This document shows positions 36,429 to 47,445 of a DNA stretch of 64,000 nt, piece after piece. The notes beneath the pieces were generated by a model that worked only from the letters and a program-made list of their open reading frames with translations, ran no database searches and was not told where the DNA came from. Source of the stretch: Sclerotiophoma versabilis (Eukaryota > Ascomycota > Dothideomycetes > Pleosporales > Didymellaceae); NCBI GenBank assembly GCA_012274445.1, contig JAAROD010000015.1, forward strand, positions 1,054,001 to 1,118,000. Direction: 5' to 3'. Numbering within the stretch: the first letter of the stretch is position 1; every line of letters begins with the position of its first letter. The position numbers and the translations under genes are program-made.

Positions 36429-37763
36429 TCAAAGCAATAGGAAATTGCAAGGCGTACGCTTCAAGGTCTTCTGAGGTGAGGGAGCGACTGTCTGGCTATA
36501 CAGAGAATTCAGTTAGCTGAGCTCGAATCGTGGGGCAGGCGGGGGGAGCGCATCAGCATACATCAGCTTCGATAGGCTGCTCAGTTCGGTCGGTGCGGTC
36601 CGTCATGTCGGTGGTGGTCGTGACGACCGTCGCGGTCGACAGGGGTCGTGGTCGCTGCATTGGGGCCATCATGTTGTTGCACTGGGCCGTCACAGCGATT
36701 TGCGCCCGAAGAGTCGTCGAGGAGGCGGGTCCCAGCTGAGTGGGAAGACGTTCCTTAGGCCTGGGTCGCCAGAGACGGGACCGGGACAGAACAACGCTAA
36801 GCGGCGGACCAATGTGGGCCAGACACCCCGCAGTCTTCTCCGAGTTCACCGCCTTGTATGCCAGCAACTCGACTCCGAACAGTGTCGTGTTTTTGCACGC
36901 GTCGAATCAGGTTGCCTTGCCGTTCTCGATGTGCTTTATCGGCACCTGTGGCTGCTGAGCACCCGATAAGTTGGATGCGACATGGCCAAAGGCCCGATGC
37001 CCTTCTGTTGGACACGTCGCCCGGCACCGTGATGGGACGACCTCCCATGGCATGCATACGCCGCAGTCTAGCTCACCCTGTCGTTCGTATCTGACAGCTG
37101 CTTCTAGACCTGGGCCGAATGTGGCCGCGGCGATCTGCCGAGACGAGACACTGCGAGGCGTCGAAACAGACTGGAGGCCTTGAAGCATGACCTTGATCAT
37201 TCATCACTCTGGGTTTCGAATTCGTTGTGACGTGATACACGGCTGCATGGGAGGGTAATGGGGATTAGCAGACCGTACCGTTGCGGCGGTTGTGGTGATG
37301 ATTCTGTCTTGTCATGCATGATGGGGAGCCCGATCGAAGGGGTCGTGGTGCCAGTGGCTGCCGGAGATTTGTTGGTACAAGGTCTGTCTTCCTTCACCGC
37401 AGGGCCTTGGTGTTTGGGTCAAGTCATTCGCCACAACTCTAGACTGAGCGCTCCTGATTAACGACACTGAGTGACCTGTGCATTGTGGATTGATCTTCCT
37501 TAAGAGCATAGGTGATTAGACGGGAATTATGTACATAGTGGTTGTCGCGCCTAGTGCGCGGGTATCAAAAAACGACAAGCAAAATGGGAAAAAACACATG
37601 CGCATCGCGGAAGGTCGAGCAAGCAACTAAACAACCCACATGTACCATCTCCCTCCAAACACGGTCAATCTGAACCCGTCTCGTCCAAGCTTCCTGCCCA
37701 GTTCATTCTACATCAAACACATAACACATGGCCATAAATAAACACAGACAAGAAAACACAGAC
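36429..37763. other. Intergenic region
   Basis: Contains the unresolved 5' part of the methyltransferase gene at its left end and the 3' flank of the SLM1-like gene at its right. A candidate short first exon (methionine at 36563, MYADALPPPAPRFELS then stop) lies on the methyltransferase strand but has no clear donor. Other open frames are short and overlap on both strands. Confidence 0.5.
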
Positions 37764-40700
37764 TCAGAAACGCTCTGCGTAACTCAGGAACGTCCCATTC
37801 GAGGTTCCTGGCGTTCCTGGTACCTTGGGAAACTCGCCAGGCACGTGTAAGTCAGACACACTAATGTCTGTGTTGGTCCTTTGTACACTAGGAATCGCCT
37901 GGTTTTCGGCAGTCTCAACCAACTCAATGGGCACGGGTCCACCATTCACAGTCTGGCCGGAAGTAGGGAAGGGAAACGCTTGCTTCTCGGCAGTCTCAAT
38001 CAATTCAACGGGTACGACACCGCCGTTCACGGTCTGGCCTGAAGTACCGGGGGGGACTGCCTCAGTCTTGCCTAAAAAAGACGAACTGTTGTTGTTGTTG
38101 AGCGTAGGTGTAGCAACACCACTGTCCAAACCACGCTCACCTTGATGAGCGATGATGGTGGCAGGGTGGAGTGTCGGTCCAGAGGCTACGTTGTCAGAGT
38201 AAGGCTGTGAAACTACGGGCGTCGTCCCAGAAATTTCATGGCTCGCTTGTGCTGACGGGCTGCTTGTGGCATTGCCATATTGGGGCAGTGCTTGAGTGCC
38301 GCCTGTGAAGTCATCGACAGGATGCTGGGGCTGAACTTGTGTGCCGCCAGTCAGATCGTCAATAGGCACACCTCGCTGATCAACTTGAGGCGAATGGTAT
38401 TGTTGCTCTGTTCCTTGAGACTGTAGCGCTTGCTCTTCCTCTTTGGTCTGGTGGCGGCGATATGCTTCACCTGCGAGCGCACCTGCAGCTACCCCGCCAG
38501 CGGCTGGGGCCATCCACCCGCCATAGTTGCTGTCGCGGCGTTCGCCTGGAGACCCCTCTATTGGCTGAGTAGCGGAATGCTGAGTTTGGCTTGTGTAAGG
38601 ATTAACATAGTCAAGGTCGCGTTGCGGTTGGTGCTGGTTTGGTAAAGTGCCGTAGTTGGAGGTGTAAGGGTCGGAGTATACATTGTCTTGGTATTGCGAA
38701 TAATGGGCAGGTTGTGCGTTGATGTATGAGGGTTCCTGGTATTGCTGGGCAGGTTGAGAGTTCGCATACGTGGGTTCCCGGGACTGTAAGTCTGGCTGAA
38801 CAGGTTGCGAGGGGGTCGAGTTCGCAAGGTACATTGGGTGCATGTCGTGCTGCTGTAGAGGCCCTCCAGAAGCGGTGGTTACATCATGTCCGAAGTCCGA
38901 GCTACCACTAGATGGTGAGAGAGGTTCTTGTAAGTGACGGTTAACCACAAGATCCGAGGGAAATCGCCCACCTGGAGAAGGTCTAGTCGGTGGTTGCTCC
39001 CTTGATTGGCTGACCATCGACTGATTCGCAGAGTATGGAACAGCATCTGCCTCGTCTTCCTCTAGGCCACCGTCGGAACTGGCAGAGTGCGCACTGCCGG
39101 CGCTGGCGCTCCTGACGCTGGCGTGTCGACGCACAAAAGCATTTCGTTCTTCGCCACTCTTCTCGGTCAGAGTCTTGATATCATCGTACCAGGCGTTCAT
39201 TGTTTCGTAGGTCTCGGCGCGGAATACCCAGGTGTGTCCACGGTGCATTGATCCGGCCTGGCGACCCTTGATCACAAACTTGTGGGATGAGCTGCCAGGT
39301 TGAGAGCGCGATCCAAGCTTCTGGTCCGGCAAGTACAATGACATGACCGGCGGTTGTGTATAGATGCGATCGGCAGACTTAAACTCGTGGATATGGGTTG
39401 GCGACAGAACATACCTGATAGTGTTAGTGTTTATTGGCGGGAGGAGCGGAAAGTGACATACCATCCGGGTGTGTAGCTCTTCAGGTACTTGCTCTTCCTC
39501 TCAAGCATACCAGCTCTGACTTCGGTGGTAGCTGGGTGATGCTTTCCAGGGTACTCGATATCCTCCAATCTACGCAGCGGTAGATCGGGGTTGACAAAGT
39601 GAGAATCACTCCGGACGAACCGTCCCCATTCTTGGTCTCTAGGCATAGCAATTGGACCGCTGCGAAGCTTCTCAACTGTCGCGTACATCTCGTCTGCATC
39701 ACGCTTGAGTATAGTGGCGAGGGCGTTGTAAGCTTTCTGAATCTCGCCGACAACGATAGACTCAAGCTCGCGCCCAGAGTTCTCGAGGTTAAGGTAGGCC
39801 TATACTTATTAGTGTGTGCTCCTGTGCGCGGTTGAACCGGACTTACTCGGTGCAGGTAATTCTCCTCGTCGATTTGGCGTTCGACCTGACGTTCCACACC
39901 CAAACGCACGACATATGGGTCACCCTTGCCGGCAATGGCAGAAGGATCAGAATCGATCACGGCAAGGGCTTCCTCAAGAGCCGTCACGCATTTTCTTGTG
40001 TTCTCCTTTTCCTTCTCAACGTTGTTCTTGAAGTCGCCAGACAGAGACTTGATTTCTTTGATTTTCTGCGCAAGATCTGCGCGAAGCCCGCTGAGCTGGT
40101 TGATCACATCTGCTTCAATGTCCCTGGCCTTGTTGGCCTCGACAACGGCCTGCTTGTGGAAATCACGGAGGAAGCGGTTCGCGTCGTTCAAGCCACCGTC
40201 GCTGAGTAGAGAGGCAGGTGCATTGGTGTTGTTGATCACGTTGGATACCTTGAGCAATGACTTAGCGCGGTGCTCGTAGGAGGATGAGACTTCGCGGAAG
40301 TAGGTGATGAGGTCTTTAAGGAACCTGCGCCAAGCTGTAGAATGTCAGTCACCGTCAGCACTACATTTCGCGCGTCACGTACTCTGGAACCTGTCGGCCA
40401 AGATGTCAGTTGGCGAGCCCTTGGTGGGCACAGGTGTGTAGAATACGCTGTGTTCGCGGTCGTAGCCATGCTCCTGGTCATCGATAGTCACACCACGAAT
40501 GCTGCCAGCGTGCATGCTCCTCCTGCTCCCGCTTCGCTTCAGGCTGCCGCTTCTCTTCACCGAACCCTTCTTCTTCAGGGTGCCACTGCGCGAGGGCGTC
40601 GAACCTTGGTTCAGAGTGGAGTCTCTCAGTGTCGACGAGGCCCTGGAAGCTGAGCGCTGTGGCACATCACCGCCGTCGATGATGGAGGAGCCCCTGGTGC

Positions 40701-40848
40701 GCGCATCAAAGTCCTCCTCGAATCTGCCCAGACGCTCCTGCTGCCCGCTATTTGTCGCAAAGTCGTTGACGCCGACACTCAGGTGCGAGCTGTCGCCGTA
40801 GCCCCTCGAAAGATGCGAGGGGTCGTCTATGCTGGGTACGCTCGCCAT
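37764..40848 (-). CDS. SLM1: Slm1/Slm2-like PI(4,5)P2-binding PH-domain protein
   Basis: Plasma-membrane-associated TORC2 effector that binds phosphatidylinositol 4,5-bisphosphate and organises actin, eisosomes and sphingolipid control. Exons 40383-40848, 39847-40334, 39472-39800 and 37764-39414 join in frame to 977 residues. The N-terminal 150 residues are Ser/Arg-rich, with a basic stretch of LKRSGSRRSMH type. Residues about 155-400 form the F-BAR-like helical region (WRRFLKDLITYFREV, long Glu/Lys-rich coiled coil). The PH domain spans about 410-515, opening AGMLERKSKYLKSYTPGWY; its WYVLSPTHIHEFK strand is completed across the last intron. The tail of about 460 residues is Gln/Pro/Tyr-rich and disordered, with internal repeats (TPxYANSQPAQQYQ-like, DDxTGGTQxxPQ, and a duplicated SGQTVNGG unit). 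Yeast Slm1 is shorter; the long tail is common in filamentous fungi. Confidence 0.92.
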
Positions 40849-42821
40849 CCTTGTCCGTAGGATCACGGTATCTCTGGAAGGTGATTGGGTGATGGTGCTC
40901 AGGAGATATTAGAAAAGAGGAGAAATAAATTACTCGTGCAGCCTCGTCCGTGGGCTCAGTCGTAGATTAAGGGAGCTTGGGTATATGTGAGGTGGTGCCC
41001 GTGGTGACGGCTCTCGCGCGCTGTGGCTGTGGCTGTCGATGACGAGGGGCTCGCGCTAAGAGAGCTCGGAAATGAACCTTCAACGATGTTGAGGCGCAGC
41101 CGTTCGCGAATCGCCCAATGAAGATGGTGCTGTAGATCAGTCAATTCGTGCAGATGCGCTTGGCTTCACGGATGTCCTGGGATTGTCGAAGATGAAGTGC
41201 AAAGGTTGTACATACAGCGGCAGCGCGCGGCGGATTTTTGATCGGCTCTGCGGCCTCACCAGACCCTTCTACCCAATGACGTACGTCACCCAAACCAATC
41301 GCACTGTCCTGGAGCTACCTTGGCGACTATCGTGACTATGGCCAAAAGCACCGAGGCGAAGATCGTCATCGCGCGTCCAGGAAATGCTTTCAACACCAGT
41401 GCTGGCCATCGCGGCTGCTGCCGCGTAGCCCAAGGCGTCTTGCTGCACCAAAGCTCATCTGCGCTTCTGGCTGCGATACGTTCTTCAGGCGCCTTGTCAC
41501 AAGCGGCTCTGCAGCCTGAGAATACAGCAAAGCTTCTCGACAGCTCTGCAGTCAGTCCAAGCTCTGGTGCTCAGCGATCTTCTCACGACAGCTAGTCAAA
41601 CACGTGGAGTCGCTTGATGTGGAGAGATGATCGGCCGGTCTTCCCGAACACAGGAAGCTAAAGACCGGCCTTCTTCCTTCCGCCGATCGTTGCATTCATC
41701 TTTTACTAAGACTGAGCCCAAGGCAGGATTTTCAGATCGACGGTATCCATTCGGTGCTGCCTCCTGATTGACAGCTCAGTCCGGCTTCGTATCGTGAGCC
41801 TCCTGCAGCCGGCGGTTCTGACGGCAGCACCAAGTGTGGTTAGTTGATAGCTTTGCAGGTGTTGATACAACCCCACCATGGTACTAGACGGCGCTGGAAT
41901 TTGAGTTACCACGCCGTGGGCCGACGTAGCGTGCCACCCACTTCAACATTGACGCAAGCCTCAGAAGCCCACTCTTGTGTGAAATACAGGGCATGTCAGA
42001 TGACGCTAGACAACCCTGAATTGACAAGCCGGTAAGAATGCACAAGGTAGAGCATTCATCGAGTGGATCACGCAGGCGCTGGTTCGCTCTCTATCTGTGT
42101 GAACCAGGCCCACTTTTGTAGCTATCGTCCAATATACAGCGATATGAACACAGTCAAAAGACGTACATGGATGACCACAGAATTGATTTACAAGAGAACG
42201 ACTTGTGAACCACGTCATAGCAGGGCTTCTTCAGAAAGCGTCGTTCCAACGGCAATTCGAGGAGAACTCGCTACTCCAAGGCATCTGCTGACGTTAGACA
42301 GCCCAGATCCATTCTCGTAGGTAACATAGCGACTCTATATGAGCCAGACATATATTCTTCATTTCGGATCCACGTGCCGGTAACGGGATTGCAGTTATCA
42401 AGACTAGATGCGGATAAAGAGGTGACTTAGCCATGCCGGCAAGCGACAACATTGCATTCGCTGGACAATCACGCTGAAACAAGATGATGATGGGCTTCCA
42501 CATGCCGCGATGCTTGGATGCATGCCAATCTACCTTATTTATACTGTCAGGTTCCGCACGGCAATCTAACTGGAAACCTGGGGTGCATGTGGGCTTTCAC
42601 CAGCAAGCCTGTGAATCAGCCGCGATTCGTCAAAATACATTGCGCCCAGGAAACACGGTATCACGCAGGAAAAGTATTGCTTTCCATCTGCAATGAAGCC
42701 TCGTCTGCGGGCTACTCAGAATGGGTGGTATAAGAGTCGCCTGCGTTGAGCTGAACAACAATGGCCACTCCTTCATCCATCTTCACTCCAACCTCGTAGA
42801 CGCGGGAATCCCATCGCCAAC
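40849..42821. other. Divergent intergenic region with hairpin
   Basis: Lies between the 5' ends of the SLM1-like gene and the AA9 gene. A perfect 10-bp inverted repeat (GGCCGGTCTT/AAGACCGGCC) is at 41633-41670. A plus-strand frame of 91 codons at 41320-41595 (Ala/Ser-rich) has no family match, and I do not call it a gene. The rest shows nothing recognisable. Confidence 0.55.
41633..41670. other. Perfect 10-bp inverted repeat, 18-nt loop
   Basis: GGCCGGTCTT at 41633-41642 and its exact reverse complement AAGACCGGCC at 41661-41670, within non-coding sequence. A second GATC/CCGATC echo flanks both sides. Confidence 0.6.
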
Positions 42822-43745
42822 ATGAAGCTCTCTCTCGCCCTCACTACCCTCCTCCCTCTGCTCGCAAGCGCACACAGCATCGCCCAACGCGTCCGGTACA
42901 ACACCCCCTCCCATCCTTTCCTTTCCTTTCCTTGATGAAAGCTAATCCCTCCGCAGCGTGAATGGCGCGGACAACGGCGAGGCAGTCGGGATCCGCACTG
43001 CGCTCTCCAACTCGCCAATTCAGAACGTCAACGACGCTAACATGGCCTGCAACTCCAACTTCAAGCAGCCCGTGTCCAGCAAGGTGATAGCCGTCAAGGG
43101 CGGCGACAAAGTCGGCGTGCTCTGGGGCCATGTCATTGGCGGCGCGCAGTTCCCAGGGGACGCAGACCAGCCGATAGCGAGCAGCCACAAGGGGCCTACC
43201 ATCTTCTACATGTACGTTTTGCCGTGGTGGTGGTGGAGTGAGGGAGGCACGGCGTGCTAACAAAGGGGTGATGACAGGGCCAAGGTGGACAATGCTGCCA
43301 CGGCGTCTCCGTCGGGGTTGAAATGGTTCAAGGTGTTTGAGGACGGGCTCGATGGGTCGGGCAAGTGGGGCGTGGACCGCATGATCAGCAACAATGGGTG
43401 GGTGGACTTTACGATGCCAAAGTGCATCGCTGCGGGCGACTATCTGCTGCGCGCCGAGATCATCGCACTGCACTCGGCCGGCACGCAGGGCCAGGCGCAG
43501 TTCTACATGTAAGTCCCATTTACAGTCCGGGGAGGCGGGAATGTAACTGACGTGATGGAAGGGGCTGCGCGCAGCTGAAGGTTTCTGGCACCGGGACTGC
43601 GGCGTCGAGCTCGACTGTTGGCTTCCCGGGTGCGTACAAGGCGACAGATCCGGGCATCTTGCTGAGCATCTATAACAACAACGGCCAGCCTGTGGGCAAT
43701 GGACAGCCGTACAAGATCCCAGGGCCTGCGGTGTTGAAGTGCTGA
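42822..43745 (+). CDS. Secreted AA9 lytic polysaccharide monooxygenase
   Basis: Copper enzyme that oxidatively cleaves cellulose or related beta-glucans outside the cell. Four exons, 42822-42895, 42957-43211, 43278-43508 and 43562-43745, give 247 residues. A 17-residue signal peptide (MKLSLALTTLLPLLASA) is cut before H18, which becomes the N-terminal copper ligand of the histidine brace. The second brace histidine is in IASSHKGPTIFYM. The axial tyrosine and the outer histidine/glutamine lie in LRAEIIALHSAGTQGQAQFYMGCAQLKV (written here as family landmarks), and the disulfide cysteines in ANMACN and YMGCAQ are present. There is no cellulose-binding module or GPI tail; the protein ends shortly after the catalytic domain (PGPAVLKC). 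The middle of the domain is on the short side for AA9. Neighbours give no pathway context. Confidence 0.93.
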
Positions 43746-44021
43746 GTCAGTCGGGAGGCGTGGAAATGGACTGGCAAAAGATGAGGTGGGGAAGCGGGCC
43801 ATGTAGGTTGTTAGTGCAAAGGTGTATTTGGTTGCTGGTCTGGGCGTGTATACTACTCAGACTCGACCGTGTTTGGATTCTCTGCCAGGGAAATCAGAAC
43901 GAAGCGGGTCGTCGACAAAAGAAATGCAATCTTATTGCAGAGTCGCCTCCTGTCTATAGCCATTACTGATGTACAGGCGCTTGCTCACTCCAACTTTTAC
44001 ATGACGGCCAAACTCCCAAGC

Positions 44022-44879
44022 TCACCTTCCCTTCTTGACCCAGCCCTCCATGCTGTCGCGAACATGGTGCACCTTCTCCTGGACCATGCCGACCGTCATG
44101 CCTGCGTGCGCCTTTCCGGTCTCGATGAAGTGGTTGATGCGCGCCTTTGTCCGCAGGTGGGTGTCGGCGATGACGGGGTACTTCTCCTCGTACGACCAGA
44201 CCAGGTTGCCGACGTTGTTCATTGTGATGGGCAGAACGGCGTAGGCGGCGGTGAGGCCAACAGCGGCGGGGACGCTGGCGCGCAGCAGGACGTTGCGGTT
44301 GCGTGTGACGATGGAGCCGGCCATGGAGGCCACGAGGACGTACAGGGCGCCGGGGAAGATCTTCTCGCCGGAGTCCCTGGGCGGGGCGAGCGAGCGGACG
44401 GTGCTGGTGAACGAGTGCTCGAGGCGCAGCGTCTCGGTCAGGGCGCTGTCGACGGCCTGCTCGCTGCGGACGGCCTGGCGGTACAGGGCCATGCGGGCGA
44501 CGCCGACCTGCTGGGCGAGGCGGTCGGTGGGCGTCGGGCGGTACGAGGCCTCGGGGGTGAGGTCCTTGGAGGGCTGCGTCAGGGCGGGCGCGGTGGGCGC
44601 GGTGGTGTCGAGGGGCAGGTCGTCGTAGATGGGCTTGCGGTTCTGCGGCGGTCAGTGCTGCCGCTCTGGGGGCGTCTGCGCGCGGCGCGGGGGTGGGGGG
44701 CAGCGTACAACTGCATCGCCGGGCTGCTCCTCGGCGTGGACGGCTCGCGGTGCGAAGACTGCGGCGGTGGAGAGGGCGGCAGCCATGGCAGGGACGACGG
44801 CGCGCTGCTATCGCGTCAGCTGGGGCTCCACGTGACCTGCCGGTGCACTCACCTGCCGGAGCAGCGGTCTGAAGGCCAT
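44022..44879 (-). CDS. MICOS complex subunit, MIC26/MIC27 (apolipoprotein O-like)
   Basis: Inner mitochondrial membrane protein that helps hold crista junctions and binds cardiolipin. Three exons, 44853-44879, 44709-44807 and 44022-44642, give 248 residues; the first encodes only MAFRPLLRQ. The N-terminus is basic and alanine-rich (RAVVPAMAAALSTAAVFAPRAVHAEE), as expected for a mitochondrial import signal. The family region starts at NRKPIYDDLPLD, and two hydrophobic segments follow (ALYVLVASMAGSIV and SVPAAVGLTAAYAVLP), separated by a short loop, with the conserved NNVGNLVWSYEEKYP. An alternative acceptor three bases on in exon 2 is equally possible. The gene is divergent from OCT1 across 178 bp. 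Confidence 0.85.
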
Positions 44880-45057
44880 GTTGTGCGGGGGACGGGCGCA
44901 ATGGATGGGCGTGCGACGTCTGGTGTTGTATCTTCGCGCTCGCTCGGCGGAGGACGGAGGAGCTGTCCAACGTCGACGGCCGGGGTCTGTGCGCGTGCTC
45001 TGCTCGGCTTGTGACGCCGCCGCCGCAGCAGCCCTCGGCCGCGACGTTACCCTCACC
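44880..45057. promoter_or_regulatory. 178-bp bidirectional promoter, MICOS gene / OCT1
   Basis: The start codons of two mitochondrial genes face away from each other with only 178 bp between, so both core promoters must share this stretch. It is GC-rich with no obvious TATA box. Shared regulation is inferred. Confidence 0.6.
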
Positions 45058-47445
45058 ATGCTCCAGCGCCTGGCCCGCCCCAGCACGTCGCCGTGGGTCT
45101 GCGCGCGCTGCCTCCAGCATGCCCGCCGACCGCGCCCCCGCCGCTTCAACAGCACCGCCGCCGCCGCCCGCGACCCGCGATCCACGCCGCCGCCCGCCGC
45201 CCTCTACGGCCTGTCTGCCAGCGGCAGGGCAGACGACGAGGCCCTGCGCAACGTCTTCGACAGCGCCGCCTTCTGGGACTCGTTCCGCCGCGCGCCCACG
45301 GGCACCGCGCAGGCAGGCATCATCGGCAACAAGTACCTGACCCACCCGGACGGCTTCGTCGACTTCGTCACCGTCACCATCCAGCGCTGCAATGCCGTCG
45401 TGCAGAAGGTCGCCGACGCCGCCTCGGTCGCCGACTTCAGGATGCTCGTCAAGGAGCTGGACAAGCTCAGCGACCTGCTGTGCCGCGTCATCGACCTGGC
45501 CGACTTCGTGCGCGGCACCCACCCGGACCGCAAGTTCCAGATCATGGCCGTCAAGGCCTACCAGACCGTCTTCCAGTACATGAACCAGCTCAACACCACC
45601 CCCGTGCTGTACGACCAGCTGAAGGCCGCCTCGGAGATGGCGGACGTGTACGAGAGCTGGTCCGAGGAGGAGCGCATCGTCGCGCGCATCCTGCTCGACG
45701 ACTTTGCGCGCTTCGGCATTGGCCTGGACCACGCCACGAGACAGCGGCTGGTCGACATGAGCGGAGAGATCGCCGACGTGGGCTCGCAGTTCGTCGAGGG
45801 CATGGCCCCAGAGACGCTGAAGCTGAAGTTCAAGTCGCAGCGCATCAAGGGCCTGGATCCGAACCTGGCCAGCCAGCTGACACGCTGGGGCGAGACGACC
45901 ATCTCCACCATGCACCACGAGTCGCAGCTGGCCCTGCGCTTCGTCCACGACCCGGACGTGCGGAGAGACGTCTACTCGGCCGTGCGGACAGCCAGCAAGT
46001 CCAGCATAGCGCGCCTCGAGAAGATGCTGAAGCTGCGCGCTGAGCTGGCAAACCTCTCCGGCTACGACACCTTCGCACATATGACGCTGGAGAACAAGAT
46101 GGCAAAGACACCCGAGGCAGTCGACCAATTCCTGAACGCCCTGTACCAGGACAACCGTCCAGCCGTCATGGCCGACCTCGACGAACTGGTCGCCCTGAAG
46201 AAGAGCGACGCACATCAGGATAACTTCCCCGACCGCATCAACGCATGGGACAGGTTCTACTACACCCAGAAGATGCTCGCCAACATGGAGGGCGCCTACC
46301 GCCAGCGCACCCCCGACACCCTCTCCTCCTACTTCTCTGTCGGCACCGTCCTGCAGGGCATATCGCGCCTCTTCGACCGCGTCTACGGCGTCCGCTTCGT
46401 CCCGCGCGCGACACAGCCTGGCGAAGTATGGGACGATGGTGTGAGGAGGCTGGACGTCATATCAGACACAGAGGGTCACATCGCCGTCCTGTACTGCGAT
46501 CTCTTCTCACGCCCTGGCAAGACGCCAAACCCAGCACATTTCACCCTCCGCTGCAGCCGCGAGATCTTGCCTTCCGAGATTGCAGAGATGTCGCACATGG
46601 GGCACCGCTTTGACTCCCCCATCGAAGCAGCCACAGACGGCATGTCCGTCGCCTACAACGCGGAGAGGGACAGCTACTTCCAGCTCCCCACCATAGCACT
46701 GATCTGCGACTTCCACAAGCCCATCACCCATGGTCGGCCAGCATGTCTGAACATCCACGACGTGCGAACACTCTTCCACGAAATGGGCCACGCCCTGCAC
46801 TCCATCCTTGGTCGCACAGCGCTCCAGAACGTCTCCGGCACACGCTGCGCAACTGACATCGCCGAACTCCCCTCCGTTCTCATGGAGCACTTCGCCTTCT
46901 GCCCCGAGGTTCTCAGCCTGTACGCGCGCCACTGGGAAACCGACGCCCCACTACCTATGCAAGCGCTCGAGCACCGCCTCGCAATCGACAACCGCAACCA
47001 ATACACCGAGCTCGAAAGCCAGATCCTTCTCTGCATGCTCGACCAAGCATATCACTCCACGCTCCCCATGCAGTCCGACTTCAACTCTACAAAAGTCTAC
47101 CACGACGTGCACAACAAGTACGCTAGTGTCCCCGAACCCGCCGGCACAGCATGGCAGGGCTTCTTCGGCCACTTGTTCGGATACGGTGCGACTTACTACT
47201 CGTATCTCTTCGACCGCGCAATTGCAGCCAAGATCTGGGCCGATGTGTTCCAAAAGGACGGGTCAAAGGGCAGCCTGGATCGCAACAACGGCGAGCTGTA
47301 CAAGAACGAGCTATTGCGCTGGGGTGGCGGGAGAGACGGCTGGCAGTGTCTTGCTGGCGTGCTGAAGGACCCAAAGCTGGCGCAGGGCGACGAGAGCGCG
47401 ATGCGTGAGGTTGGTAAGTGGGGGATCAGGGAGAGTGTACGATAA
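45058..47445 (+). CDS. OCT1: Mitochondrial intermediate peptidase (M3A metallopeptidase)
   Basis: Matrix zinc peptidase that removes an N-terminal octapeptide from imported proteins after the main processing peptidase has cut. Uninterrupted reading frame of 795 residues from the methionine at 45058 (MLQRLARPSTSPWVC); 60 upstream in-frame codons are leader sequence overlapping the promoter. The N-terminus is Arg/Ala/Pro-rich and lacks acidic residues, as in a mitochondrial presequence. The M3 zinc motif HEMGHALH is at about residue 574, inside TLFHEMGHALHSIL, and the third zinc ligand region follows in ELPSVLMEHFAF. The C-terminal GHLFGYGATYYSYLFDRAIA is the family substrate-binding helix with its conserved Gly/Tyr residues. 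Length fits fungal Oct1 (about 780-800). Strongly biased, GC-rich codon use creates long spurious frames on other strands. Confidence 0.96.
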   Translation: MLQRLARPSTSPWVCARCLQHARRPRPRRFNSTAAAARDPRSTPPPAALYGLSASGRADDEALRNVFDSAAFWDSFRRAPTGTAQAGIIGNKYLTHPDGFVDFVTVTIQRCNAVVQKVADAASVADFRMLVKELDKLSDLLCRVIDLADFVRGTHPDRKFQIMAVKAYQTVFQYMNQLNTTPVLYDQLKAASEMADVYESWSEEERIVARILLDDFARFGIGLDHATRQRLVDMSGEIADVGSQFVEGMAPETLKLKFKSQRIKGLDPNLASQLTRWGETTISTMHHESQLALRFVHDPDVRRDVYSAVRTASKSSIARLEKMLKLRAELANLSGYDTFAHMTLENKMAKTPEAVDQFLNALYQDNRPAVMADLDELVALKKSDAHQDNFPDRINAWDRFYYTQKMLANMEGAYRQRTPDTLSSYFSVGTVLQGISRLFDRVYGVRFVPRATQPGEVWDDGVRRLDVISDTEGHIAVLYCDLFSRPGKTPNPAHFTLRCSREILPSEIAEMSHMGHRFDSPIEAATDGMSVAYNAERDSYFQLPTIALICDFHKPITHGRPACLNIHDVRTLFHEMGHALHSILGRTALQNVSGTRCATDIAELPSVLMEHFAFCPEVLSLYARHWETDAPLPMQALEHRLAIDNRNQYTELESQILLCMLDQAYHSTLPMQSDFNSTKVYHDVHNKYASVPEPAGTAWQGFFGHLFGYGATYYSYLFDRAIAAKIWADVFQKDGSKGSLDRNNGELYKNELLRWGGGRDGWQCLAGVLKDPKLAQGDESAMREVGKWGIRESVR

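Noticed and set aside
45093..46043. A 316-codon plus-strand frame inside OCT1
   Set aside because: It overlaps the well-supported OCT1 frame and is an Arg/Pro/His-rich shadow with no domain.
43963..46215. A 750-codon open frame on the minus strand
   Set aside because: It runs antisense through OCT1 and the MICOS gene. GC-rich third positions in OCT1 remove stop codons from other frames; the translation is repetitive His/Arg/Ala/Val-rich and lacks domains.
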